A DNA stretch of 64,000 bases, taken from the NCBI GenBank assembly GCA_030562195.1, contig JAUJPP010000006.1, positions 1,798,001 to 1,862,000 of the forward strand, in the 5' to 3' direction. Source of the stretch: Nipponacmea schrenckii. Taxonomy: Eukaryota; Mollusca; Gastropoda; Lottiidae. The translations under genes were made by a program, and so were the position numbers. The notes under the pieces are model-generated. The model was not told where the DNA came from, did no database searches, and saw nothing but the letters and a program-made list of their open reading frames with translations. Of this stretch, positions 1-15,204 are shown one piece after another. The stretch's first letter is position 1; the number at the start of each line of letters is the position of its first letter.

Positions 1-304
1 AAAGCTCCATTCGTTTCATTTCTTGTAATAATTAGTGTAATTGTAAATATATTGTTTACATTCAGAACAGGTATAAATTATTGTAGTATAAGAGTTAACA
101 TCACCCCTACCAAGATCTCGACATATCAAACAAGACACTGCACTTAATGGACCTGTAGTAGGTAATCCTTTAGTAATTAAAAACTTTATTAGGTGAAATC
201 TGTAGTAGAGAAATGAAAGGAATGCAAACACGGACTGGATTCTAAAATACATCTGTCGAGAAAGTCATAGCCTGAAGGTTAAAAATTAAATTTACATTAT
301 AAAT

Positions 305-504
305 GTATATAGTAATAACTAGATACATATAGTAATAACTAGATACATATAGTAATAACTAGATACATATAGTAATAACTAGATACATATAGTAATAACT
401 AGATACATATAGTAATAACTAGATACATATAGTAATAACTAGATACATATAGTAATAACTAGATACATATAGTAATAACTAGATACATTAGTAATAACTA
501 GATA
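305..504. repeat. 20-bp tandem array, about 10 copies
   Basis: Near-identical head-to-tail copies of a 20-base unit (ATATAGTAATAACTAGATAC); the last copy loses two bases. No gene is nearby. The sequence before it (1-304) shows no supported gene. Its first 30 bases resemble the dispersed 'AAACTCCATTCATTTCATTT' repeat end seen many times in the window. Confidence 0.95.
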
Positions 505-1179
505 AATGAGGTATTAAACTTGAAAACGTAAAGTATCAGAACATTGTATAACTGATAATATGAAAAATGAAATGAATAAAGATAATTTTAAAAGTCATAC
601 TAGTTCAGTACCTATTTTAATGAGCTGAAACAGTCGGTTATGTAATAGAAATGAAATGCATGAACATTACTTCACTTCATACACCTATATGGGCTAATGG
701 TGACAGACTGTTTGTAATAGAAATGAATGAATGTAGTTTTACACCGTACCTTCTAATAAGGCAACAGCTATTATGAGAATCCCAACTTAACTTAAATGTA
801 TTAATTATCAATAAATTCATCATACAAGACGGTGTTCAGTCTAATTCGCCTATAGAAAAGTTTTTCATTTTAAGTCTATGGAGCATTCGGTTACTTCTCA
901 GCTACTTCCGTAAATTTCCGTTCCTCTAAAATAGACCAAATACGATCACGGTGGGCATGACGTTAGGGTACTCAGTACTACAAAACGAAACCATAAAGGA
1001 CGTTTGGTACATCGAGGTCCCCCAAGATACATTCTTCAAAAGTAACTGCCCTTATTGGACAAAGATCCACTTATTAACTTGGCGACAAGATTCTGATGAA
1101 CTGTTTTACTTTGACAAACTACAAGATGACTGATGATCTTATAACATACTTAGGTCATATTTACTTATAAAATATTCCC
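505..1179. other. Unassigned sequence with one short unrecognised ORF
   Basis: No recognisable gene. An open frame with an internal ATG at 957 runs to a stop at 1131-1133 (about 58 codons, + strand). It has balanced protein-like composition but no family I recognise, and an in-frame stop lies just upstream at 927. It could be a small gene, a terminal exon or chance. Confidence 0.4.
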
Positions 1180-1504
1180 TTAAAGGAATACTGCGATTAG
1201 AATGAATATAAAATTTAAAAACTTGATCAATAAGAGTATATATCCATCAGTAGATATACCTGCTACCATAAATAACAAAACAGAATCCTTATATAATATG
1301 ATAAATCTAAAAAGCTTAGTAATTATCCATAAAAACATGACTAAGAGTTTATCCATGATGACTTAGTAATGTGAGTATTCCAGATTTTACAGAGATTCTA
1401 GTATTTTATGACACCAGGTAAGTTCACTGATGAATATATGCTCATATTGATTATTTTTGAGAAATAAAATATCATGTCCATTATAAGACGCAGTATCACT
1501 TTAA
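1180..1504. mobile_element. Foldback MITE, TTAA-flanked (family 1, full copy)
   Basis: The left arm begins TTAA-AGGAATACTGCG and continues through TATCCATCAGTAGATATACC and ACAGAATCCTTATATAAT. The right arm is its reverse complement (AGATTCTAG, CACTGATGAATATATG, ACGCAGTATCACT-TTAA). The arms are roughly 130 bases each around a short centre, with no coding capacity. TTAA at both ends fits a TTAA-targeting cut-and-paste family such as piggyBac, but the terminal bases are not the classical CCC, so the superfamily is open. A second full copy is at 15205-15536, and arm-derived arrays lie at 23440-25423 and 26405-27172. Confidence 0.8.
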
Positions 1505-4351
1505 ATTTCAATGTTGTCTTTCGATCTATTCTTTATTCATATAGCTATTGTGTTTTTTCATCATTTTGTACTCCTATTTACTCAGTGTCGGGGTAGCGTG
1601 TGGTTTTATTACAATACTCATCAAATAAAAATCTTAGGTTAGGTTATCTAGGCTTCATTCATACCGACATTCTATTTTTTCATCATTTAATATTCAAATT
1701 TACATAATATATAAGTGGCTTGTTGCTTTTCTAACTTATTCAGCTAATAAAATTTTAAAAAAGAAGACATATAAAAAGTAAATATTTTATATTCGTCGTG
1801 TATATATTACACTTCCCTTCCTATTATACAATATTTACACTAGCTTGGATTTCAAGTTGTATATTGTATATGTTAATCCAATTATATAGCTGAATCTTAC
1901 CTAATCATATATCAAAAAGATTATTCTTTCATATGGGTTTTTTGGGTTTTGTTTTAGATATTACCAATCGCTTTTACCTTCAGTTCGGTGAGTTTGTAAC
2001 TTCATGCATTAAATACGTAATTATATCTCGGGTTTCCGTTCTGCTATATAATATAGAATTTAGCTAACTGCTGTAGTTTGTAATTGGTTTATTTTTTTCT
2101 ATAATCATCCATCGCCATTACCTTCAGTTCGTGAGTTTGTAACTTCAACCTTAAATACATCCTAACCATCTTACTCGAGTCGAGGTTATCGTTCTGCTCT
2201 TTGCTATATTTCAAGCTTTATGACTGCTGTAGTTTTCAAATGGTTAATTTTGTTCTATAATATTATCAGTTGCTAATAAGTACTAACTCGAAGATTATTT
2301 TGCCTCCTGGTTTGGTCAGTTCGATGATTAGAGTTTGTATTGGCAACCCTTTATTCAATTCATTTCTTTATAATCAAACCTAAGGTTCATAATCCAAGCA
2401 ATTTTTACACATAATCTAATTTGTGTGATTTTTTCGTTTACAATCAAACCTGGGAATCTTAATACCAGCAATTACTGTCAACAAGTCGATTGGTAGTTTG
2501 TCTTGTAGCCAATTGAATTGTACACGAACAGAAAATCGAATATTAAGCTAAATAAGTATCAAGGTAGCTGAAATAAAGAAATATATATGGAATCCCTCAA
2601 CAACTTTGTAATGTACCTGTAATATATTTATCTTGTACTTTACTTGTATAATGACCGTATTATTGTAATAAAATGATAGCCGCGTGACGACATTCCCTGT
2701 CTATTGTTAAATATCTTATAACCTTTCTTTATTACACCGGGGTCAGGTTTTATACTAGTTCTCACGCGCCGAGTGAACCCTCGGTCCATACTAAATATCG
2801 CGTCCAAACCCTAGCTTAGGTCGCCCCAACTACGAGACAAAACTGGTTTCAGCTGAAAAATCGGCGACTGATTAATCACAACTTCAGCGCTCTTATGACT
2901 GCGATCAACTATATGCAGCAAGTTCCCGTGCCAAAGCAAACACAACACAAACATCCTCCTCGATCCTTTCGACCCCTTTGCATGAGTTCTCTTGAATGAT
3001 ACAGATGTTCAAAACTCGACTGGGTCAATCAGGGTAAGGACAAACAATTGAACCCACCGTGTCCCTTTTAAAAGAGAAAATGATCATATTATATAGATAG
3101 TGTTTACAATCTAACTATCTCGTACCGTTCTATCAATATAATTAATGAAGTTAACAGTTAACCTATGTCTTGTATTGTGTTTGATCTCGTTGACTTGTCA
3201 ACTCACTTACTCGAGATCTATTTATTCAATATAAAGCGATATAAAGTAAAAACGGGGCTGTACAAGTTTGGGGAAGGGGTCAGGAGAAGGGCTCGGCTCC
3301 AAACAGATATTCTTAAAGGGCTCACATCATTAGCCATGTAAATATTATCTCTCCCCCTGTGACCCACGTTTCAAATTTTCATTCCCAAACCCTGGGAGAC
3401 ATGGAAAGAAAAGGGGGGTTAATACAAATTGATCAAGGATCCTGAAAAGGGTAATAGAAAGAAAAGGCGATCTTTTAAGAAATAATTGGGTTAATATAAA
3501 AACGGTAGACATTCAAGTTGTTACAATATTTAACATGAACAATGACACCAGTCTCCGCTATCTTGTCTATTGTTTAAACAGAATTCACGTGGCCTCATTC
3601 CTAACATTCCTGTCTGACCTTCCAATACCTGTCAATCAACTTGAAGATGACAGTTTCATTGATAAAATATCAGTTTCTCACCAAACTCCCATTCTTTTCT
3701 GCCTTTTATCTCTGGTACTCATGATGCCACTCAAGAAATAAAAGATAGCTGACGTAAACGGGTTTTCCATGTTTTAGTATTAAACGTTGGTATAGCCGCA
3801 TCCGAAACTATTGCATCGTTCTTACGTCAAAGAAATAGCAGTCAGACGCGTTCTCGACTATGCTACAGGCTGTTCCATTACAGATTCTTCATCGTAACAG
3901 GTATCTCACCTTCATTCTGAACATATATGGCAGGCAAAATAGTTTTTTTAACAACGAAATTGCAATTAAGCCTCTAAATTTAAGTATAACTTTAACCTTC
4001 CTGCCTGTGCCAGTACCTATTGTTCACAAATAATGTTTCATTTTAAACAACCCAAACCTCAATTTGCTTCATAGATTATGATATTCGGACAAAAAGTAAA
4101 AATTTAAGAAACAACAAAGGCGACAATAAAATGTTCAGCACAATTAAAAGTTAATTCAGTTTCTGATAAGACTGGACATGATTTCCAGCCACTATTATGA
4201 TTCCATTGAGAACAATGTTGACACCGGAAAGACTGGTGGACCGTTATTAATAAATTCGATTAACTGGAGGTGTTTTGTTGGTGAAGGATGTTTGTTGATT
4301 CTGTATGATATGAATATTAGTGTGATTGTGGTTAACAAGGTCACGTTATAG
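1505..4351. other. Intergenic, AT-rich; contains a ~145-bp direct duplication
   Basis: No gene is supported. Two imperfect copies of a ~145-base block lie next to each other at about 1967-2105 and 2108-2270. They share TTACCTTCAGTTCG, GAGTTTGTAACTTCA and GACTGCTGTAGTTT-like stretches. The stretch 2700-3450 is slightly richer in GC, with several purine runs near 3250-3430, but I see no gene there. Confidence 0.5.
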
Positions 4352-4741
4352 TTAAAGGGATTGTAAAGGTTTATAAAAGTTCAGGAAACACTGATAGCAT
4401 CAATTTACACCATTCTGATTTTCAATCAGATGTCTGTATTTTATGTGTATCAAATACACTGATAGCATCAATTTACACCATTCCAATTTTAAATCAGATG
4501 TCTGTAATTCTTTTAATTCTATTAAAATTAGGGTTTTATAACGTCACTATCACAAAAGCTACCACTAGATATACACACAGTGTTAAATAATTTGGGATGG
4601 TGACGCCATAAAACGCTTAGTTTTAGTGGAATTGCAAGAACTACAGACGTCTAATTGAAAATTGGAGTGATACAAATTGATGATATCAGTGCCTCTGATA
4701 CTCATAAAAGTTTGAGAGAAAGCTCTTTATAATTCCTTTAA
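4352..4741. mobile_element. Foldback MITE, TTAA-flanked (family 2)
   Basis: The ends read TTAA-AGGGATTGTAA on the left and TTATAATTCCT-TTAA on the right. The left arm carries CATCAATTTACACCATTCTG and TCAATCAGATGTCTGTA. The right arm carries the inverted forms (CTACAGACGTCTAATTG, GATACAAATTGATG). A ~68-base part of the left arm is duplicated in tandem (CACTGATAGCATC at about 4390 and 4457). Related copies lie near 17150-17380 and 32655-32790. Confidence 0.7.
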
Positions 4742-6879
4742 TAAATTCGGTCTTGATAGGGTTAATTCAATATATTAATCTCCGGGTATCCGACATCCGT
4801 ATTGACGGAACGTGAGCTAGCGTGAATCCGACAGGAATTGTCAGTACAATAAGCGTGACAATGGCGTACCACAAGGTGAACGGTTGTGTCCCATCTTCTT
4901 CTACTATTGTATTAATGAGATTGTCCGAGAGAATTGTTTATCGACCGGTAAATGAGAGACACGAGATGGCAGGCTAGAAATGTACACAGTTTGCGTTGAG
5001 TACATCCTAAATATGTTCACTGTAAATATCTTACACATTCCAACCTTCAAAAAAGATGAAAGTTTAACAAAAACTTGAAAATTGAATTATATATATCAAT
5101 CAAAATTTGTGTAAATTATATTTTTATATAAAAATTGACAGATTTGTTTATTATTTGGATGAGGACAAGAGTGAACAACACTATACATCAAATTAAAGTG
5201 TAAAGAATTTTTAAAAACTTAATTAAGTTTTGAAATGCATTAATTACATTCTCAAAAATGTATAATTATCATTTAAAGTTTGTTTTTTAGCGTAATTCTT
5301 GAAATATTTCAGAGGAATGACATGTTTATATATACGGTAAATCAGTTTATCGACGTGAATATAATAATATAGAATTGAAATTACGAAAGCACCGGCCGAG
5401 GTAAAGGAAAAATACAATAGGAAGAATCCTTTAACCTAGCTATTGATAGTAACATGGGGCACATGATATAAATCATAAAAAATCACGATAATCTGAGTAT
5501 TCAAACACTCTCACTAATCCAACATTACTTTACAGTCTCAGTGAATGTCGGATTACACAGAGTTCACTGTATATGCTATATTGTTAACTTCTCTTTAACA
5601 TTAATCTACACGTATCCTTTTCATGTTAACTGAACCAATCCTCATGGTATATATATATATTATACAGTTTGTATTGAGTTTTATTTAATAAGTTTAAGTC
5701 TATATTCAATACCAATAGAATGAGGTGGGTCAATATTAATAATATACAGTTAAATACAGACAGCTTTATATGTATACACTATACACTGTTAAATAAATAC
5801 CAGATAATATTTACTATTTAGACTCTATGAAGGGGGGGGGGGCTGAGTTGACATTCCCATTCATATTGTTTTGATATCTTGGAAAGGGAGAGGGGTGGCT
5901 GACCGGAGCATAAGTCTACTCCTTTCGCGATTTCCAAATTTCCAGATATTTTTACGTGCACAGACTGTAGCACATTAGGGCTTGGTTTATTGTCCTATCC
6001 TAACTAGACGCTTCCCTGTCAGTCCCTCCGACCTGCATCAAAAAATTAAATTCCTTCTGTACAACGTTTCGAAAAATTACTGACACAATATGAAAATGGG
6101 TTGAAAAATCACCGAGGTACCGTGGTTCCCAATAAATTGGTAGAAGCTAACGAACTTTTTACAAGAAGACGATAACACAATTCAGAATTGAAACGTAAAA
6201 GTACATCAATGGCAAGTAGGCTGCCTAAACTATACTATATAGTTAACAGGGGTAAATTTACAGTGTATTGAAGTGAGATTAAAAAGTGAAATATTCAACA
6301 GTTGACTCTAGGTACATTCAGTTGATTAAATATCTCTTAGAAAGGTCACCATTATACACAATTTCATTCTTTACTAGCTTCGTATCTCCTTACTCCTCGG
6401 CCCTACAGATACGACAAATAGATTCTAGCCGTTTCATCTCTTAATATTCTACCTGCAGTGCACACAGTCCGAGGATCAAAATTCTTCCTAGACTGGACTG
6501 ATTCCTCCCCTAAACTTTTACTTGAACACAGAAGTCCGAGTTGATCAACTATACTTCTTGGACTGACTTTAGAAAACGATGTTCTTTGAATGATTTTGCA
6601 GTACATCCACGTAAGCTTTGATTACAAATACGCATATTTATTACAAAGTTTCGATGTTTACATAAAAATTAAGGACTTCAAATGTAATCTGGTCAACATT
6701 TTCTTGTAATTCCTGCGTTAAGTATCTCAAGATAAATACAAGGACGAGGCCTAAAACAGTTATATAGAATCTGTGTATAGAAAAAAACATAATTCAACAA
6801 CTTACCCACAGTCTGAAACCTCAGTATGGTCATATCGATATTCAATAATCTAACACTGACGTATTGATTCTATTGTACA
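4742..6879. other. Intergenic; fragment of a dispersed SINE-like repeat
   Basis: No gene is supported. About 5905-6030 matches the dispersed repeat containing CGATTTCCAA, GTGCACAGACTGTAGCAC and TTTATTGTCC (see 49530-50890). An 11-base G run lies near 5831-5841, preceding that fragment. A minus-strand open frame at 6403-6606 has no recognisable homology. Confidence 0.5.
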
Positions 6880-7345
6880 CAACGTTTCTACAATTTACAC
6901 TGATCAGTTTATATGATCTATATACTACCCCTGGGTTTTATTATATACCACGTTTCTACAATTTACACTGTCGTCACAAGTATCGTTTCTAAAGTGACAC
7001 GTAACACAACTCTTATTAATGAATAAACAATTGTACACAACGTTTCTATAATTTACATTGTTACTCCGTAACGAAAGACAATTTAAAGTAATATGCAGAC
7101 TGAATAATCCCCAGATCTTGTGCAAGTTCATCACATTAACTTCCTTCTGTACAACGTTTCTAAAATTTACTGACACATCACATCACAATATGTACATGGT
7201 CTGCAGCTGTTCTAGTACGTTTTCGTACAACGTTTCAATAAATTACAGAGTCCATTTCTCTGCATATCTACTGCTATGTATAATATATAGCTAAACGAAA
7301 ATGAAATGTCCAAGTGATGTCCGCAACGTTTCAATAAAATATTAC
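6880..7345. repeat. Cluster of degenerate ACGTTTC...ATTTACA repeats
   Basis: At least six irregularly spaced copies of a motif like ACAACGTTTCTACAATTTAC occur here, at roughly 6880, 6945, 7035, 7150, 7225 and 7322. The same core is the heart of the regular 67-bp array at 36100-37305 and of single copies near 49790 and, inverted, 12900. It looks like a decayed array or repeated insertions of one element. Confidence 0.7.
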
Positions 7346-9219
7346 TTTCAACAGTATATAGGTCGACTGTTTTCTTAGACTCTGGTCAGTCACAAAACTA
7401 ACAATAAATCTATATTTATCAGGGTCCACACTATCTACTCTAAAATAAACACACACTGGACCTGTTGATTCTCTTATAGACAGACAGAATATATAAATAC
7501 CCCACAAAGCCCCGTCAAACCAACAGTTCACACGAAAACTAAATGTTTGTCAAACTTCAAGTTCTGTAGCAAGTATCAAAATGTACTATTCGTGTGTCCA
7601 TATTTTCCTAGTAAAGTCTTTTTAAACGCGAAGAGTGTCGAGGTAACTATTGATGTAAATACGTGGGGGTTATTCAATTATGTTTGGAAGATCCCAGAGA
7701 ATTTTCAGATGACTTCACTGTAACTCTTCTGTAGTTTCATTTACCTTCATAACCCTTCATTGGTTTTTTTTGTCAACCTGGTTTTCACCGGGTCAGTGAT
7801 TCAGCACGAAAGAATTGATATGGAAAAAGCGTCATTATATCTGTAACACGTTTGAAACTATAACGACGATGACTCGTCTTCTGATAATATATCGCTTCTG
7901 CAACATTGGTAAAAGTTAACCACCAAGCAACTTGTTAACCTTGTCCCTGAAGATACGTTCATGATCCAACTGCAAGTGGCTAAAGTAAACAAAAACATTT
8001 ATAAAAGAATAAATACACTCAACATATTTCTACAGTTTTTCCATGCGAATCTTTCAAAATGTGTCTAAGAACAAAGATTTGAAACCTTTTCCATTCCACA
8101 GATCAACGTATGGACGGCACTGAATAATTGGCACTATTAACTTCACCGCGTCATCAATTTACTTCTGAATAACATCACGATCAAAATATGCCCGTTCCCT
8201 CATTGCGCAATGCATGGCGTTCCTCAGCCTCGGGGGCTCAAGATTGTGCATAGATTGAACGTAAAATTACTTTAAGTGTTATAATTTCAGTTCTCGCTCA
8301 ATTATCATAACGATCAACATATTTCATCGTTTGGTGAGAATTCGGTTGACATTCTTCATCGTCGTCTGCTTGAGCCACATGACACGGTAGGTAACTCTTG
8401 GTCTTATTCAGGTCAAATGTCAACTGTCCAAAATCAGATTAGCGTTAGTTTGTGAATTTTTACCACAGTTTGATCCAATGAAGATGGGAGAAGACAAGAC
8501 AAGCCTATTCTATTTGCGATTTCCAACTGTTGAGGGATCACACGGGGTCTGAATTCATTGTCCCATCCTAACGATTAAACATTGATAAGCCCCGACCAGC
8601 ACCACTGATAGGGAGAAACCCTAATATCTCCACCACAATAATGGCAAGTGACATGACTCTTGAACTATCTGATGATTGACAACCAAACACGGGAAAATGC
8701 AATGATCTGTCTTTATACCTGTTGAACAGGAGTGAAATTTTGGCGGGGATAGTCAGATATCAAGGACAATCGGTATCTTTATTTCAACTATTTCTAGAAT
8801 GTATTTTATCTTCACTTCAGTTGGATCAATATTTGAACTGGGTCGAGATTTATAACTACATAGTCCGAATCTCAGACTTGCTGATGGAACAGTTTAAATA
8901 GTGTCTCTGACATGCTGATGGAGAAGGTTAAATAGTGTCTCCAACTAGCTGGCAGATTGAACAAGAAAGGGATGCATTGGTAATTGTCTAGTGTCAAAAA
9001 ACCATCGCAAATAGCTTCTGTTCTCTCTTATAACCCTAAGGCCATGACGTTTATGATGTTACTCGAAGCAATACTCAATATGATTGGAAGACTTTGATTG
9101 GGTCTGAAAGTAATTACTCTGTAATGAGTTATCTCCCATTTTATCTGGGCTACAGACTACAATAACATTGAATTACCTTCCCTTTAACCCAAAACGCTGA
9201 TTGATTGGTGAATATATCA
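7346..9219. other. Intergenic upstream of the first Arf gene
   Basis: No gene is recognised. About 8500-8600 is another fragment of the SINE-like dispersed repeat (TTTGCGATTTCCAACTGTTG, GAGGGATCACACGGGG). A short two-copy repeat lies at about 8870-8950 (CTTGCTGATGGA..AGTGTCTC). Confidence 0.45.
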
Positions 9220-9379
9220 TGACGTCACAACCTCCAGCGTGTTTTAGACTATATTGAATGTATTTCATCACCGCTAATCTAATATCATAATTAAACAATC
9301 ACTGACCACGTAGAATAAAAACACGGCGATAAACCGATATTGGTTACCAAGTTAAGACCTATAATATTATCTATATAAG
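9220..9379 (+). promoter_or_regulatory. Putative promoter of the first Arf gene: CRE-like site and TATA box
   Basis: A perfect TGACGTCA palindrome (CREB/ATF consensus) lies at 9220-9227. A TATATAAG box starts at about 9372, some 300 bases before the start codon. The second Arf gene has the same pair in the same order (22422-22429 and 22530-22537). The positions are read directly; the promoter role is inferred from the shared layout. Confidence 0.5.
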
Positions 9380-9673
9380 GCCCAGATAAATGTCAGAATT
9401 CATTACAAAAATAATACCGAAGTCTCTTAGTGTTAATTCAAGGAAAGTAAAAATTCGGAAGGTGATATTCTCAGATATAAAGTTTAAATTATAGGCTTAG
9501 AAGGTAGAAATACGTTTAAGCAACTCTTATTGATATCTAAAGTGTAAAGATATATAAATTGGAGAAAGAAATTCAGTCAGTGATAATAAACAATAGACCA
9601 AGGATTCTAGTAATATAAGATAGCCTTATAATAAATTTAAAATAGCATCCACGGTTGAAGAAGAAATTAGAAA

Positions 9674-12561
<2,888 letters not shown>

Positions 12562-13003
12562 CGTTATAAGATTCCGAGTGTACAATGATGTAAATTGTCG
12601 AAACATTGTTAAACTGTGATATTTTTTACAGTGTAAATTTAACCGTTTGTATTGAATATGTAAATATGCGGTGGAATTAATGTATATTTTTTGAAACGTT
12701 TTTTAATCTGTGATGTTTTACAGTGTAGTTTTTTTAAACGTTTTGTAATGAATAATTTAATACAAGGTGAATCTTGCAATTTTTTTACTGTGTATAGTAA
12801 GTAAATGTGTAGGTAGGCCTAATGAAAACTCTTATTGTTGAAACGTTGCTTCGTCAGTTTACGATGAAAGTTTGTGAAAGTAATGTAATGTAAAACTTTA
12901 ATACGTGGTGATGATAATGTAAATTGTTGAAACGTTGTTTGCAGTGCGTCATGAATTTACACAGTGTTTATATTAGCTTTAGTCAATTTGTTTATTTAAT
13001 AAA
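12562..13003 (+). terminator. Arf gene 1 3' UTR with AATAAA polyadenylation signal
   Basis: A canonical AATAAA lies at 12998-13003, about 440 bases after the stop. The UTR contains several inverted copies of the dispersed ACGTTTC repeat core (TTGTTGAAACGTTG at about 12835 and 12917; TTGTCGAAACATTG at about 12595). Confidence 0.5.
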
Positions 13004-13624
13004 ACAGTTTCTGTATATGAGGAATTATTTGTCTTTTTACATAGATATTTCGAAGTACAATTTGTTTAAAAATACATAAATACATGTGTATTAGATGGAC
13101 AGATCTAAACCACAAAAAAATACACATATACACCAACACAGAAGCCAACAGGTCAGTGCAAAAGCTGCGAGTCCTTAGTTTTCTGTGAAGGGGGGGATCG
13201 GGGTAGGATTTATCCATGCTCAAGACCAGCTTAAAGGATGTTTACTCATCCCCCGACAGTAATAATTTAGTGTTTGTATAAAAGATTTCCTACTATATTT
13301 TTGGTGTGTATGGGAGAGTTTGTACTTAGAACGTACAGTGCAGTAAACCTATATTATTAAACTCTTTGTATGGTCACAAATAATCAAGATGGAATTTTCG
13401 GCAAGGGTACGAAGGCTGAAGTGTCGTACCTAAAATTAAAAACAGCTCATGAAGGTTTATCCGTTTAAAAAGAACCTTTCACGTCTTCATTAGCCCATAA
13501 GGTGCAGAATAGTAGGACGTAAAACTCAATTCATTTCATTTTTTAAAAAGCATCTTTGGATTATTATCATTGAAGTATTTTATTAGTTGCCTGTAGTCTA
13601 GATGCAAGGTATGTTTAATGAAAA
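13004..13624. other. Intergenic between Arf gene 1 and the transporter
   Basis: No gene. About 13480-13545 is the end of the dispersed SINE-like repeat (CTTCATTAGCCCATAAGGTG, GTAGGACGTAAAACTC, ATTCATTTCATTT). Confidence 0.5.
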
Positions 13625-13663
13625 GCCGCACGAAGTCCACACTGTTCCACCTGCTACTTCCGG
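13625..13663 (+). promoter_or_regulatory. 18-base promoter-proximal element plus ETS-like site
   Basis: GCCGCACGAAGTCCACAC (13625-13642) followed by ACTTCCGG (13656-13663) lies about 175 bases before the transporter start codon. The identical 18-mer, again with an ETS-like CCGGAAGT, lies about 130 bases before the GMP synthase start (55177-55211). A shared core-promoter or factor-binding role is inferred. Confidence 0.45.
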
Positions 13664-13799
13664 TAGACGTGTAACAAGGCTGGTTAATCAAGTATAATTT
13701 TGTTTACAATTCATAACTAGCCCAGCCATTGCTAAAATAACTTCAAAACTTGCATCTAAAACTGTCATATTTTCTCTGACAGCTTGTAGACTGGAGTAG

Positions 13800-15191
13800 A
13801 TGTTTAAAATGGAGCAAGATAAAGCTCGACTTATTCAGTCAAAATACGAAGGTTCTGCTGCAAAGCAAATTATTGCAGTATTAATTGCATGCACGGGTGC
13901 ATTTTCATTCGGATACACCATCGGTTTCAGTTCTCCAGGAGTTCCGAGTATGATAGAGGCTGGGTTAATTAGTGAAGGTGATGCAGGATTTTTTGGATCA
14001 CTTCTTCCAGTTGGTGCAATCTTCGGTGGCCCACTGGGAGGATGGTGTGTGGAGAAATTTGGACGAAAAAGAACAATCTTGCTCTCTTCTCTCCCTTTCC
14101 TGTGTGGCTGGCTGACCATTGCATATCAACAGTTTATAATGCATCTTTATATTGGACGTTTATTGACAGGTTTGGCTAGTGGAATAATCACGGTATGTGT
14201 GCCCGTCTACAACGCTGAAGTCTCGTCGAAAACATATCGTGGAATGCTAGGATCTTTCACCCAACTTTTCATCACCATTGGTATTCTAGCTGTATATCTC
14301 TTTGGAGCAGTATTAGACTGGAAGAACTTGGCACTGGTTGGAATCATCCCAGCTGCTCTGACTGCATTCGGCTGTCTCTACTTACCAGAATCTCCTCACT
14401 GGCTTCTCGGGCGAGGACAGAAAGCAGAAGCCATCAATGCCTTGAAATTGTTACGAGATAATCATATGGACGTGGCTGAAGAATGTCGCGATATCGAAGA
14501 ATCAATTGACGTGCAAGAGAATGTGCCATACTCGGAATACTTCAAGCCTGAAATCTTCAAACCCCTAATGATTATTGTGTTGATCATGGTGTTCCAACAG
14601 TTCAGTGGAATCAATGCCATTATGTTTTTTACAGTCAGTATTTTTTCCATGATGTCTCCAGATGCAGCTCATTACGCAACCATCGGTGTGGGTGTGGTTC
14701 AAGTCCTCGGAACTCTGTCAGCCTCAATTATTATGGACAAGGCTGGCAGACGGAAGTTACTGGTTGTTTCTGCAGCGATAATGAGTGTGTGTTTGTTTTT
14801 GTTGGGATATATCTTCAACTTGTCTGCAACTACATCAGATATTTACAAATATATAGCCGCCATCTCTACAATGGCCTATGTCGTTGGTTTCAGTTTGGGC
14901 TGGGGTCCCATTCCTATTTTAGTTATGTCCGAGCTATTGCCTGCTCGGGTCCGTGGAGGAGCAAGTGCCATTGCAATTCTCACAAACTGGTCATGTGCCT
15001 TTATTGTTACCATGACATTTATACCCTTTAAAGATTTGATTGGAGACGAAGTTGTTTTTGTGGTCTATGGAATCTCTTGTGTTCTTTCCATTTGTTTTGT
15101 TTTGCGTTTTCTACCGGAAACAAAGGGAAAGTCTTTGGAAGACATCGAACTGTTTTTCTTAGGGAAGGGCGTGGGCCCCAGTGTAGTGTAA
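13800..15191 (+). CDS. Sugar transporter of the MFS (Tret1/SLC2A6-SLC2A8-like), intronless
   Basis: 463 residues in one exon, within the normal range for the sugar porter family, which moves glucose, trehalose or related sugars across the plasma or vesicle membrane by facilitated diffusion. Family marks in order: hydrophobic first helix from about 22; FGRKR (87-91) between helices 2 and 3; GRLLTG (119-124); PESPHWLLGRG (196-206) after helix 6; charged central loop (207-250); QQFSGIN (266-272) in helix 7; GRRK (316-319); GWGPIP (367-372) in helix 10; SELLPARVRG (377-386); PETKG (439-443) at the end. The ATG at 13800 opens the frame, but the one three codons on (13809, AAAATGG) has better start context. 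Substrate cannot be told from sequence. Being intronless, it may have arisen by retroposition. Confidence 0.93.
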   Translation: MFKMEQDKARLIQSKYEGSAAKQIIAVLIACTGAFSFGYTIGFSSPGVPSMIEAGLISEGDAGFFGSLLPVGAIFGGPLGGWCVEKFGRKRTILLSSLPFLCGWLTIAYQQFIMHLYIGRLLTGLASGIITVCVPVYNAEVSSKTYRGMLGSFTQLFITIGILAVYLFGAVLDWKNLALVGIIPAALTAFGCLYLPESPHWLLGRGQKAEAINALKLLRDNHMDVAEECRDIEESIDVQENVPYSEYFKPEIFKPLMIIVLIMVFQQFSGINAIMFFTVSIFSMMSPDAAHYATIGVGVVQVLGTLSASIIMDKAGRRKLLVVSAAIMSVCLFLLGYIFNLSATTSDIYKYIAAISTMAYVVGFSLGWGPIPILVMSELLPARVRGGASAIAILTNWSCAFIVTMTFIPFKDLIGDEVVFVVYGISCVLSICFVLRFLPETKGKSLEDIELFFLGKGVGPSVV

Positions 15192-15204
15192 AGAGTTTGT
15201 ATTA

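Noticed and set aside
16..252. Minus-strand ORF with two CxxC motifs, possible terminal exon of a zinc-binding protein
   Set aside because: An acceptor-like CTACTACAG exists near 153-155, but no family is recognised and the C-terminal end runs into a dispersed-repeat end, so it cannot be supported.
1630..1650. TTAGGTTAGG considered as telomeric repeat
   Set aside because: Only two partial copies, not the TTAGGG unit in a run.
6403..6606. 67-codon minus-strand ORF with balanced composition
   Set aside because: No known motif, no splice partner found, single short frame in AT-rich DNA.
13835..14119. Minus-strand ORF inside the transporter gene
   Set aside because: Shadow of the transporter coding frame, which has clear family motifs.
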